Source: Lentinus brumalis (Eukaryota > Basidiomycota > Agaricomycetes > Polyporales > Polyporaceae). Taken from it: 64,000 nucleotides of DNA. The stretch is taken from contig MARA01000002.1 of NCBI GenBank assembly GCA_001792895.1, forward strand, positions 2,418,001-2,482,000, in the 5' to 3' direction. Positions 48,619 through 59,187 of the stretch are shown piece by piece. The translations under genes were made by a program, and so were the position numbers. The first letter of the stretch is position 1. The number at the start of each line of letters is the position of its first letter. The notes beneath the pieces are model-generated. The model ran no database searches. It was given only the letters and a program-made list of their open reading frames with translations, and had not been told where the DNA came from.

Positions 48619-50531
48619 ATGGCATCCTCGAAAGCCTCTTCCCTGGACGAAGACAAGAACCCCGAAGTAGGCGTCAAGCCAACTGACGAGGACCCGGACG
48701 CCGAGTTTGGAGGACATGAAGCACGCAGAAAGCTCGAGCGAAGACTCTTGCGCAAGCTTGACTTGCGCATGTCCATCCTGGTCGTCATCTACATTCTGAA
48801 CTATGTACGTCTGACCGCGACACTCTAACTACGCCCGCGACTCATAATTCTTCCCAGGTCGACCGCAACAATGCGGGGTGAGAGCTCTGCGGGCACTTAG
48901 CATTCGAATATTGGTTGCTGACTTGGGTTCAAGAGCTGCGCGTATGCGTGGTTTCGAACGCGACCTGCACCTCCAGGGGACGGAGTTCGCGACACTATTG
49001 TCCATCCTCTACGTCGGCTATATCCTGATGCAAATACCGTCGTGCGTGCGCTAACTCGCGACATACCTGAAACCCACCTTGAACACCATCCTTTCCAGGA
49101 ACATGTTGCTGAACTACATCGGAAAGCCATCACTGTACCTCCCAGCATGCATGATGGTTTGGGGCACCATCTCAATCCTGACAGGTAAGCTCCTCTTGCC
49201 CTGCATCATCCTCCCTATCTGACACGATGCGCAGGGATAACCAACAAGTGAGCCCGAGCGACAGATATTGTCCGTAATCACTCATCCCGACTAATCTCCC
49301 CAAATTCTGCCATGGCCAGCTTCGTCGGTGCGCTCCTGACCCGGTTCTTCCTCGGCTTCGTCGAGGCCGCCTTCTTCCCCGGGGCTCTCTTCCTCCTATC
49401 GAAGTGGTACAAACGCAGCGAGCTCGGCACGCGCACCGCGGTGCTCTACTGCGGCAACATCATCTCCAATGCCTTTGGGGCCCTCATCGCCTCGGGCATT
49501 CTCAACGGCATGGACGGGAAGCTCGGCCGTGCCGCGTGGCGTTGGCTCTTCTACATCGAGGGCGCGATGACGATCTTTGTCGCGATATGTGCGATGTTCA
49601 TCCTGCCGGACTTCCCCGCGACGACGTCGTGGCTTACGGATGATGAGCGGAGGCTTGCGAAGAGGAGAATGGCGGAAGATGCGGGGGTGGGGGACGAGGG
49701 TGAGACCGAGGCGGGCGGGCCTGTCGCGGGGTTGTGGATGGCCGTGACGGACTGGAAGGTGTGGTGGATGGCGGTCGCGATGACGAGCCAGGTCGTCGCG
49801 TTGAGTTTCAATGCGTACTTTCCGACGCTCAGTGCAACGATGGGGTTTGATCCTACCGTCACGTTGCTCCTGTGTGCACCTCCATTCGTCTTCACCGCAA
49901 TTATGGCCTTCATCGTGTCCAGGTCAGTGCAATTCATCCTCCCCTCTCGCCGTACACTGACATCTGTCTTGCAGGCACTCTGACAAGACTGGCGAGAGGT
50001 TCTACCATATCGCGGGACCTACGCTTGGAGGGATTGTCGGGTTCATCATAGCCATATGCACCATGAACACTGCCGCAAGATACGTCTCGCTGTGCGTTTA
50101 CAATTCCATTCTCACATCTGGGTGACACTTACATTCCTCTCCCCTATAGGTTCCTCATGGCCAACTCATACTCTGGATTCGTCGTCCTCTACACTTGGGT
50201 CAGCAACTCCTTTCCGCGGCCACCATCGAAGCGTGCCGTCGCAGTCGCTCTCGTGAATGCGCTTTCGCAGACCGGCAACGTCGCCGGATCGTGAGTGCAG
50301 TTATCGACGCTGCAATCGCTACTGACTAAACGTTACTGCAACAGATATGTCTGGCCGAGCGCGTGGGGCCCGACCTATCGCAATTCGTATGCAATTTGCA
50401 TCGCAACAGCGGGGTGTAGTATTGCGATGTGCTACATATTCAGGTTGCACCTTGCCCAGCTGAACAGACAGCTCGAGGAAGAGGAACGAGAGAAGGGCAT
50501 CCCGGAGAAGGGTTTCCGATACTTGCTCTGA
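48619..50531 (+). CDS. MFS transporter, Dal5/allantoate permease type, copy B
   Basis: Paralogue of the carrier at 42449-44366, here in the opposite orientation. The ATG at 48619 starts MASSKASSLDEDKNPEVGVK, then RMSILVVIYILNY, and after introns VDRNNA, ILYVGYILMQIPS and LLNYIGKPSLYLPACMMVWG. The main exon (about 49318-49922) begins SFVGALLTRFFLGFVEAAFF and holds the central loop, which is charged and Glu/Gly-rich as in copy A. The C-terminus is EEEEREKGIPEKGFRYLL, stop TGA at 50529. Exon boundaries correspond to copy A throughout. Twelve helices are expected. The variable parts are the N-terminal leader and central loop, which is where recent duplicates usually diverge. Confidence 0.92.
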
Positions 50532-50616
50532 GCAGTACTTGTAACACAGTGATAGTTACTGCGGCAAATGCAACTAGCATAACGTATATGAAACGTGCCA
50601 CAGTTCCCTTTCTCAA

Positions 50617-50689
50617 GGCCTTATAGCTCAGTGGTTAGAGCATGCGATTGCAGATCGCAGGGTCCCGTGTTCGACTCACGGTGAGGCCT
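50617..50689 (+). tRNA. tRNA-Cys (GCA), intronless
   Basis: Folds as a full cloverleaf of 73 nt: acceptor GGCCTTA/TGAGGCC (one T-G pair), D stem GCTC/GAGC with loop AGTGGTTA, anticodon stem TGCGA/TCGCA with loop TTGCAGA (anticodon GCA), variable GGGTC, T stem CCGTG/CACGG with loop TTCGACT. The discriminator base is T, as expected for tRNA-Cys. The A box (TAGCTCAGTGG) and B box (GTTCGACTC) are present. Confidence 0.95.
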
Positions 50690-51274
50690 AATATTTTAGC
50701 TCAGATCGAACGTGGCTGCCGCGGTGGTGTTTTCCGTCCCCAGGGTTGGGATACCGTGAGTCAGAGCACGAGGGAAGTAAACACTCAAGAAGAGACCCCG
50801 GATCCGGAGCTAGAGAAGACGATGGCTTCTCTGAAGGCCATGGACGGCAGCGCGTGTACAGAGATTGGTACATGGGTCGCACGTTGGAGGGAGGAGGGTA
50901 GCACGTGTATCTCGATCGATGCTCTCCGTACGTTTCGAGACGGAGGGAGAGCTCGGAGGACGGATCGGCGGAAAGAGTCGAGGCTGGCTGGGCGGAGCGC
51001 AGGGAATACAAGACATATAGAAAGGCTGGGGCAGCGGAGGAGTCGAGCACCCCAGAGCAACACTCAGCAACCCCCGCGCGAGGAACGTACGATGGGAGCA
51101 GAGTGGCTGAGACAGTTCCGCTCACGTTACGCGCGCCCGTGGTCTCAGCCGCAGCGGACGGTCGACTGTCTTCACCAACCTTCTCTCCGGCCTTCCTCGT
51201 CCTCCTCCCACCTCCTCGCCCTCGCCGTCCCCATCCTCCTCGAGGCCGCCCTCTTCGGCGTCGGCCTCACGCCC
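50690..51274. other. tRNA to Nem1-like gene interval
   Basis: 585 bp. A frame in phase with the phosphatase is open through this region, but its ATGs are less convincing than the one at 51275, so it is treated as leader and promoter. Confidence 0.45.
50694..50697 (+). terminator. Pol III terminator of tRNA-Cys
   Basis: TTTT run five bases after the tRNA 3' end (AATATTTTAG), the standard RNA polymerase III stop. Confidence 0.7.
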
Positions 51275-52859
51275 ATGAACTCCCTCTCGTACCTCTCCCG
51301 CCAATTCGATGTCTTGGCCTCGCCCCGAACGCCACCAAGCACGCCTGCCACAGAGCATTCGTCCTTTGCATTCAGCGGAGAGCGTCACACTCGTCTCAAA
51401 CGCTCGGGCTCGACGAGATCCTTCCAGGTTCCTCAGCCCTCGACTTCCTCCGCAGGCTCGTTCCTGAAGCGGTCCTACTCGTCCCCCGCCGAGGTCAACC
51501 CGAGCATCCTTGCTGCTGCCTCTTCTCTCCTCGCGCCTGCTCTATCGCGGAAGCCTTCCCCATCTCGGCCCTCATCGCGGCGCCCTTCCGTCTCTGCAAC
51601 TGAGAAGGGCCAGGCCATCCGTCCCAAGAGCGGAGACTGGTCGCCCTTTCGGCACCTGCTCTTCGTGCGCATCATCCTGCAGCTTTGGCATGCCTTCCTT
51701 GTGACTCTGCGATCCTTCACGAGGCCCGCTGCTGCGCCCGGCCTCCCGGTAGAAGACACGGCGGTAGACGAGAACTCGGATGAGGAGGAGAAGGACACCG
51801 AGGACGAGAGTAGAGACGAGAAGTCGCCGCCCCCATCTGTATTACTAGATTCTTCGCAGCCACCTCCATATCACCCCGCAATCCCATCGCCGCTGTCCCA
51901 GCCCGACACATCCTCATCCCTGTCCCAGTCGCCGTCCCCGCCACTGTCCAAGCCACCACCTCCGCTGCCCGCAGGTACCGTGTCAGAGAAACCGTTCTCG
52001 CTTTCTCTCTCGATCTCGGACTCCAAGTCTGTCTCCACCACGCTAACGCCTCCAGCTACTCGCGCACGCTCGGTGACACCTACGCCACCTGCAAAGCAGA
52101 CTCCGTTTCATCAGCAGAAGACACTTGTGCTCGATCTGGACGAGACATTGATACACTCTACGTCGCGACCAATACCTTCCGCGGGCGGATCTGGGTTGCT
52201 CGGCTTTGGCGGCAGGAATAAGGGCGCAGGGTACACGGTTGAGGTCGTCCTGGGTGGGCGCAGTACGCTGTACCATGTGTACAAGCGGCCGTTTGTGGAT
52301 TATTTCCTTCGGAAGGTGCGTAGCCTTGTGCGGTTGCTGTCCTCTCTCCTGCCTACCGACCATATGCCCCTCAGGTCTCACAATGGTATACACTCGTTAT
52401 CTTCACCGCCTCGATGCAGGAATACGCAGATCCTGTCATTGACTGGCTGGATGCCGGGCGCGGTATTCTGGGCCGTCGTTTGTTCCGTGAGGTGCGTGTC
52501 CAGCGTCCTCTGACAGCCCACCCCGAAACCTTGACTGAGCGCCGATGTAGTCATGTACGCAGCTCCCGAATGGGTCCTATACAAAGGACCTATCGATAGT
52601 CGATCAAGATCTCTCAAGAGTCTGCCTGATAGACAACTCGCCTGTGTGTTATGTCATTAACGAAGGTGCGCCCCCACCTCTGGGATTGTCTGGTCGCCCG
52701 GAGACTGACCTGTACGGCGGATCAGCGAACGGGATACCAATAGAAGGCTGGACCCACGATCCGCACGACGAAGCCCTGCTCGACCTTCTCCCTGTCCTTG
52801 ACTCCCTTCGCTTCACCAGCGACGTCCGGCGCGTACTCGGGATCCGCGGTTTCTCATGA
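51275..52859 (+). CDS. NEM1: Nem1-like HAD-family phosphatase (nuclear envelope/ER)
   Basis: Serine phosphatase of the NIF/SCP type; with Spo7, yeast Nem1 dephosphorylates the lipin Pah1 and steers phosphatidate to storage lipid. The ATG at 51275 starts [20 protein letters not shown], a Ser/Pro-rich leader. A hydrophobic segment, [17 protein letters not shown], is the likely ER anchor, followed by an acidic/Pro-rich linker. The catalytic motif DxDxT is [12 protein letters not shown] (about 52130), then [13 protein letters not shown] and, after introns, [20 protein letters not shown] and [14 protein letters not shown] joined across an intron to ANGIPIEGW. It ends RVLGIRGFS, stop at 52857. The anchor before the catalytic domain favours Nem1 over soluble CTD phosphatases. 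Confidence 0.9.
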
Positions 52860-54024
52860 CCCTTCCGTCTCCCTCGCACGCGCGCTCCTCGCCGCGTCCG
52901 CGTGTGTTCCCCTTCGGACCGTGCGGCACGCGCGAGATCCATGCGCTAGGTGTGCGAGGACGTTCTGAAGTTGACGACCGGCGATGCCATCCCCCACGTT
53001 TTCCTGGTGTACGGACATCTGGCCCCGTTGAGGTGTTCCTTTCGTTTATAATGTCGCGTCGTTGAAAGAACTATTGTCGATTCAGCTAATTATTCATCAA
53101 CTTACTACATCTCCCCCCTTCCCCTCCCTTCCCCGCACCCTTATTTCCGTGTCCCACTCCCGGACTCCCCCCATACATATCCCAGCACCCGGATCCGCCA
53201 TCCGGTTCCTCGTTCGCCAACCCACACGTATCGCTTCGTCGCACGCCACCCGTCCCCTGTCCATACCATCATACATACCACGTTCCAGTTCCACAGAAGT
53301 CTGTGTCTGTGTCTGTTTTGCTGCTACTGCCCCGAACTCCATCCCGACGACGCATGCATCATGTTTTCCGCTGCACGCATTGAGCTATGAGCTAATAGTA
53401 GCCCACTAATCGCTTACAAGCGGCCCGCCGCCACCTGTATATATGTACGTACATAGCGGTTTGGCCTGAACATCATTCAACACTCGCGGTCGTCGTAATG
53501 AACCCTTCCTGAGGCTTCCTTGCGAGTCTGTGGGTCCCAGCTTGTGATTTCGCATGAGAACGTGATATATTCTGTACATATGTACCGCCGTTCATCGGAG
53601 CTAGGGTCGTGTATGTGGTTATGCTGCCGCAGCCATAAGCGCCTACGAAGGGCCATGCTTCTTGCCCTTTCTGGGAGCTACTTGTGTGCCTTTCCTGGTC
53701 GGCTTTCCAAGTTCTCGCCTGCATCAGCAACGACGCAAATTCGCATGGATATTCTATCCTTGAATCGTGATATATAGCAGTCTGCGAGCGGGAATGGGTA
53801 CATTGCGAGATCGCTTCGTCGTGGGGGTGGAGAGCACTAATAGAACATGGTCGAACGCTAGGAAAGCCCGGGATGATAATGTACTAACACAGGTGTCAAT
53901 GATTAGGCAAGAAGGAAGGCACAAACAGAAAGGCGGAGGAAGATGGGCGGCGGGGAGAGACAAGATACGAGTGTCCAGGTGACAGAGGAATACTCCAGCA
54001 GAGACGGCACGGCCAGCGGTACGA
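52860..54024. other. Convergent 3' region, Nem1-like and Snf7 genes
   Basis: 1165 bp of presumed 3' UTR and spacer; 53090-53330 is C/T-rich. No gene seen. Confidence 0.5.
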
Positions 54025-55026
54025 CTACATGGCCAATGCGGCCTGTAGCTCCTTGAGCTGTGCCTCCTCGTCGTCTTCGACCGCAGTTGAGTGTCCTGTG
54101 CACGATGTCATGGTCAACATACCGACATACGAGAAAGGGACCGCAAGATGAAACGCACTGGCTTCGAGTCGGCTTGGTCCTGCGGGATGGTGTATGGGGA
54201 CTTGGTCGGCCATGAGCCTGTCGTTGAGCTCCTCCTGCTCCAGATCCGCAAGCTCCTGCTTGAGCTCGTCCTACCGGTATGGGCATCCGCACGTCAGCCA
54301 CACACTCTCTAAGCGACCAATCGGCAGTATGACGTACGTCGTCGAACTCGACCCCGGTATATGTGCTGGACGAAATGGCCTCGGAGACCTCGTTCGCGAG
54401 CTGGGTCTGCTCCTGGATCTCCGACATCGTCTGGTCGACCTTGTCAATTGAGCTGTGCGCCACGAAACCGTCAGTAGCGGGCGCAGACGGGGTTAAGGAA
54501 CAAAGAGGAGGACGCACAGCTTGCCGTGGATGTCCTTGAGTGCGCCTGCGGCCTTCTTCATCGCATTCATGTTCTCTGCGTTGAAGCTTGCGGACTCGAG
54601 CGTGTTGACCTGCATCTCGAGCTGGAAGCGCGTGTTCTGCAACCGCTCGAGCTCCTGCTCCGTGACCTTCTTCCGTCGCAGTGCCGCCGTCGCAGCTGCA
54701 TGACACAGCCAGAATATTCGTCATACAAAGCACCACAGTGTGCGAGATGGTCCGAGGGATGAAGGGGAGGCCAGCCGAAGTTCAGCATGAGGACCCAGAT
54801 ACGCCCCCGGGAGGCGGAGCAAGACAGGCAGGCAGGGCGACTCACCGGCCTTGTTCGAGACAGCGTTCGCCCTCGCCTTCTTCATCTCCTCGTCTACCTT
54901 CTTCTGGAGGTACTCCTCCTTCTTCTCGATCATCTGCAGCTGCTGCCGGAGGGTGACTATCGCGTCGCGCGACGACTGCTTCGGGTCACGCCGCCCTCCA
55001 AAGTAGCTCATGATTCCGGCCATCAT
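54025..55026 (-). CDS. SNF7: ESCRT-III subunit Snf7 (Vps32/CHMP4)
   Basis: Filament-forming subunit of ESCRT-III, which pinches membranes inward at endosomes. The start is the ATG at 55026, with MSYFGG at 55011 as the conventional beginning. Helix 1-2 reads RDAIVTLRQQLQMIEKKEEY and MKKARANAVSNKA, then ALRRKKVTEQELERLQNTRF, LESASFNAENMNAMKKAAGA and SIDKVDQTMSEIQEQTQLAN across five exons. The later exons give the acidic helix DELKQELADLEQEELNDRL. The last exon ends VEDDEEAQLKELQAALAM, a C-terminal MIM-like helix that would bind Vps4 and Bro1-type partners. Stop TAG at 54025. Basic N-half and acidic C-half, the normal layout for the family. Confidence 0.94.
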
Positions 55027-55563
55027 CGTCGGTGGTGTGCGTCAAAGGTCGTGCGTCGTCTAGATTACAGCGAGTAGAGGTTGTTTGCACGAGAAGGGTA
55101 AGATGTGGGGAAAGCAGCGGAGTGGCTGGGTCAGAGTAAGTACGGGACAGTGAAGCGCCCGATGCGCTTCGCCGGTTCGTCAGAGTCACTGAGGTCACTC
55201 GATGTCCCCGATAAGGAAGGTCTCTATGTAGTTCGACCACCATAGACAAACATATCCAGACATATCCTCACTTCCATCCACATTTGCAACTGCAGCGGCG
55301 CAGTCCGGAGTCTACAAATCATGTAGGAAGTTCGGTGTAGCTGCGGCCGCCCGCTCCCTCCGCATCAAGCATCGCTGTGTCGCAGTTCACCTACACAAGG
55401 GTGCTCAGGTTCGTCCGCAGGACCATGCCTGCACGCAATGCCACTCGGGCCGACCGGTCATCATCACTAGCATTTTCATTCCAGCCTTGTCCAAGCAGCG
55501 GCGTGGAAGACACTAAGTAGGTATTAAAAGAAGCAAGTCTATGGTGCCCTCTACAGAGATAAG
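55027..55563. other. Intergenic, Snf7 start to ceramide synthase stop
   Basis: 537 bp. Snf7 promoter and ceramide synthase 3' flank; nothing else seen. Confidence 0.5.
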
Positions 55564-56943
55564 TTAGTCGTCTTTTTTGTCGTCGTCGTCACCGCTGCAC
55601 GCAGCGTCAGTTCAAGTTCACGAGCGCAAGACGGTGTGGATGGGACACTCACCCCTCGTCGTCACTTCGTGAGTCCTCCGCGCCCTGTCCCGAGACTACC
55701 CTGTATGCGACACGGCAGATCATCCCGAACCAGATAAGCTGGATGATCTGTTGCGGAGTGTCAATACGAGAATGCAGCTCGCTCGCGGGCATTGCTCACC
55801 TGTAGTGCGACCAGCATGCCGAAGAAGGTGAGGTAAGACTCCTTCGTCATGACGAAGCCCCGTGATGGGTCCCGTATACGGGGGATAGTATACTGCGCTT
55901 TCCAGGTAGCTATGATCACCAGCACGAAGAGGACGTGCCGTGTGACGAGCCATGACAAGAGGAAGACCACGAATGTCGCGTCGCAGATCGTGGTCATGCC
56001 CAAGTAGCGGAACATCTTCGCCAACTGCGGGGGCCAAACCACAGTCAGCATACCGTCATACAGAACTGGAGGACATGCGACATACCGGCAGGAAAATGTC
56101 GCAGAAATCCATGAGGACCATGACGAGACACCCGACACGCGTGTAGTTATAGTAGTAGCTCCCCACCATGAGAATGACGGTGATGACATGGTGGGTCATC
56201 ATCTGCCAGTGGTCCTTCCTGCGGGCCTCGGCATTCAGGATGAGGATTTGGTGCATGTAAAACGCGGTCTGGAGGAGGTAGTAGAACTTGATGGGACCGG
56301 CGAGGGGTATATGGGGATAGTTTGTCCAGACGTTGATTGGGTGGAGGACATCCGTAGGCAAGCGCGAGTGGACGTACTGCGATAGGCAACGGTATGACGC
56401 ACATCAGCATTTGCATATGACCGCACGCATGCCATTAAGCCTGGCGGCGTAACGGCACCGTGGGAGACGGAGACGGAGATGGAGACGCACCAAACCAAAG
56501 CAGAATTGCGCGGTGTAGTATATAACGGACCAGCTCTGCTCGGCGAAGCGGGTGACGCTCCTGTTCATCTTCCGCTGCTCTGCAGGCGTCACGAGGGATG
56601 TGTCGCGTCGAGCGTGTCCGTTCCCGTTCGCATGCCCGTTGCTCTTCGCGGCGCCGTTACCGTTACCGTTGGCTAGCGCGAGCTTCTTCCGTTTCGAGCT
56701 CTGCAGGGTCCGCCTCAGCTTCCACCGCGCGAAGGGCTCCATGAGGAAGACACGCGTCACGTCGCGCAGGACGGCCATGACGGCAATGGCAGAGATGATG
56801 ATACAGCCGTCGAGGAGACCGGTGCCATAGTAGTGGCTCTCCGGGAAGGAGTCGGGGTGCAGCGGCGGCGCGGTGGGGTATGAGAGCGTAAAGAAGGGCA
56901 CGAGCTGGTGCGGCAGCCACGCCGGGGCTTGGGCGGTGTTCAT
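55564..56943 (-). CDS. LAG1: Ceramide synthase (Lag1/Lac1-type, TLC domain)
   Basis: ER multipass enzyme that N-acylates sphingoid bases. The ATG at 56943 starts MNTAQAPAWLPHQLVPFFTL. The first exon has a helix (LDGCIIISAIAVMAVLRDV) and an Asn/Gly-rich cytosolic loop. The TLC domain reads SVTRFAEQSWSVIYYTAQF, then PIKFYYLLQTAFYMHQILIL and the Lag1 motif HHVITVILMVGSYYYNYTRV with VMVLMDFCDIFL, which holds the conserved double His and the MDxxD pattern used in fungi. Four more helices follow. The tail is SRSDDEG, joined across an intron to GDDDDKKDD, a strongly acidic end; stop TAA at 55564. Acyl-chain choice (C16/18 or very long chain) is not decided by sequence. Confidence 0.93.
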
Positions 56944-57187
56944 GACAGATGGTATAGAGATATATGTTACGCTAGCGGGTCATGAAACGGCGTCGGGGGG
57001 GTGTCGGTGTGTCCAACTGCGGGGCCGGGCTACGCGACGGGGCGGGGCGGGACCGTGTCGCAGCGCGTTGAGAATGCGAGGACGGCGAGGAGGTGGTGGT
57101 CGACGTGGAAGAGAGCAACAGCGCTGATCCAGAGGCAGCAGGCTGGCCGTGCACTCGCGAAACGCGCTGGCCTTTTTTGCGCTGGCG
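56944..57187. promoter_or_regulatory. Ceramide synthase promoter/leader up to the inverted-repeat element
   Basis: 244 bp from the ceramide synthase start to the left target-duplication copy (CTGGCG 57182-57187). G-rich; no specific site recognised. Confidence 0.45.
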
Positions 57188-57345
57188 TATGGCGGCCCTT
57201 TTGAACATTAATTAATTTGCACACCCTACACGTAAACACCGCCACCCCACTTACCTGCGCGCCCCCCACGCACTCTGTACACACCCCCCCCTTTGTCAGA
57301 ATGAGTCCGTTGGGCGAAATAACGTCGGAATATAGTAGCCTAGTA
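57188..57345 (+). repeat. Left inverted arm of the 711-bp element
   Basis: 158 bp pairing with 57730-57898 in reverse orientation. It contains a TTAATTAATT palindrome-like core and a C-rich tract. Confidence 0.8.
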
Positions 57346-57729
57346 TGTAAGAAGCTCAGAACAATGCTAGCGTCGTCATAGAACTCTTGTTCTGTTGGCA
57401 GAGAGAGTCAAGTTCTGGTTATCCCGGATAACGAAGGACTCTATTAGAATCAGTACTTACCATGATAAGCAATGGTTGTTATCGAGCGATTACTCTCCTC
57501 GTTATCGCAGGCGATAGATAGCAGGCGTCGGCGCTTCGTGTTCAAAAGCAGTGCAACCATTAGCTATGGCTTCTGACCTCACTAGCTCCGTTGCTTAACG
57601 TTGGTAAGCAGATTGTTCTTACTTGATCTAATGTGGACTTCATTAATCCGCCCTTCAAGGCAAGAGCCTCCATTGGTGACAGACGGAGGAAAATATTATA
57701 AGACCAGATGCCCTCTCAAGCTACATCCG

Positions 57730-57898
57730 TACTAAGCTACTATATTCCGACGTTATTTCGCCCAACGGACTCATTCTGACAAAGGGTGCAAGAGAGGGGG
57801 GTGTGTACAGAGTGCGTGGGGGGGCGCGCAGGTAAGTGGGGTGGCGGTGTTTACGTGTAGGGTGTGCAAATTAATTAATGTTCAAAAGGGCCGCCATA
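57730..57898 (-). repeat. Right inverted arm of the 711-bp element
   Basis: 169 bp pairing with 57188-57345; carries an extra block (GGTGCAAGAGAG) beside the G-rich tract that the left arm lacks. Confidence 0.8.
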
Positions 57899-58087
57899 CT
57901 GGCGAGACTTGGCGGAAACACTCCGCCCCAAACCGGCTCGTATGCCCCGGCGTCTCGCTGCCTGCTCGCGTGGGAACAGAGCGCCCGCTGCACCAACGTT
58001 CTGCGACGCGTGCTCTGCTCGTCCTGCACGCCTGCTTCCTGCCTGTCCTCCGTCCTCGCTCGTCCGTCCTGGGCCTCCCCCGCAGCC

Positions 58088-59059
58088 ATGTCGCAGCCCA
58101 ACACTACGCTCTACATCAAAAACCTCAACGACAAGGTCAAGAAGGACGAGCTCCGCGCCCAGCTCTTCGCCCTCTTCACCACCTATGGCCGCATCCTCGA
58201 CGTCGTCGCCCTCAAGGGCCCCAAAATGAAGGGCCAGGCGTTCGTCGTCTTCACCGACCTCGCGGGGGCGACCGCCGCCATGCGCGGCTGCGAAGGTATG
58301 GTCTTCTACGATAAGCCAATGGTGCGCCGTCCGTCTCAAGTGCTGCTTGCATGTGTGTCCCTTTGATGCGAACGCCCCGCCCGCTCCGGCCCACCACAGC
58401 ACATTGAGTACGCAAAGACCAAGTCGTACGCCACCCTCCGGAGAGAGGACCCTGACTTCGTGCCCCCGACGTCCATCCACGCCAAGGACGCGCCAGACGG
58501 GAGACTCGCAGCAGTGGCGAACGGCGCAGGCGAGAAGCGGCAGAGGGACGATCGGATGGACGAGGATGCGCGCGAGTCCAAGCGCGAGCGGACGGACAAG
58601 GACGACTCCGATGACGAGGAGATGGAGATCGAGGATGATGAGGAGGTCGCAAGACCAAGTGGCTCCGCAAATGGTGCGCAATCTGAACTTAGATGTCGGC
58701 TCGCACGAGGCTCACGTATGGGTGATTCAGGCCAGATACCTTCCGCGATACAGCAGCAGTCTGCGCGGCTGATGTGCCTCAACCTACCACAAGAGGTCAC
58801 GGACGATGTATTAGCGGTGCTCTTCCAGCAGTGCGTATCAGCCTCTCGTGGAAACTCGGTCACGCTAATACATTCTCTCAGGTACCAAGGGTTCCACTCG
58901 GTATCGGTCGTGCCATCACCGACACCAAACGCAAGTGGACAGAGAGTGAAGATGGCATACGTCATGTTCGACTCGCCAGACCTGGCGTCCGTTGCAAAAG
59001 AGGCTCTCGATGGCTTCGCACTCAAGAAGGGATGGGTGATGTCTGTTTCGTATATCTAG
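58088..59059 (+). CDS. U1A/U2B''-type spliceosomal RNA-binding protein
   Basis: Two-RRM snRNP protein. The ATG at 58088 starts MSQPNTTLYIKNLNDKVKKD; RNP2 is LYIKNL and RNP1 is KGQAFVVF (about 58230). Exon 2 begins after PM with HIEYAKTKSYATLRREDPDF, a typical U1A/U2B'' sequence. The linker is acidic and Lys/Arg-rich (DDSDDEEMEIEDDEE). A further intron joins ANG to QIPSAIQQQSARLMCLNLPQ, where the second RRM starts; it ends MAYVMFDSPDLASVAKEAL and GWVMSVSYI, stop TAG at 59057. Fungi often carry one protein in place of separate U1A and U2B'', so both roles are possible. Its promoter carries the 711-bp inverted-repeat element. Confidence 0.92.
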
Positions 59060-59187
59060 CTTTGTATTCCCCACCGTGTAATCTGTATCTCAGCGCTCTT
59101 ACCTTCAGATGCTACACCCGGTCGGCTGCTCACATGTGCATGCGTTCATCTCGTGTCAATCATACATGTTCGCTACAAATACAGGTT

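Larger units (their letters stand above)
57188..57898. mobile_element. Non-autonomous inverted-repeat element (long-arm MITE/foldback type) with 6-bp target duplication
   Basis: The two ends are mirror images: TATGGCGGCCC on the left and GGGCCGCCATA on the right. The left arm runs 57188-57345 and the right arm 57730-57898, near-identical in reverse complement except for a 1-bp C-tract difference, an 11-12 bp extra block in the right arm and changes at the inner edge. A spacer of 384 bp (57346-57729) has no gene and is visibly more AT-rich than its surroundings. CTGGCG directly flanks both ends (57182-57187 and 57899-57904), so removing the element plus one copy restores a plausible empty site. 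No transposase is encoded, so it must depend on another copy's enzyme. The superfamily is unknown: 6-bp duplications are not typical of the commonest groups. Confidence 0.8.

Noticed and set aside
50642..51274. N-terminal extension of the Nem1-like protein
   Set aside because: The frame is open but runs back through the tRNA gene, and the extension lacks any motif; the ATG at 51275 begins the Ser/Pro-rich leader.
57841..57900. Short frame starting AVFTCRVCKLINVQ present twice in mirror positions
   Set aside because: It lies in the inverted arms of the 711-bp element, begins at a non-ATG codon, and explains itself as the repeat.
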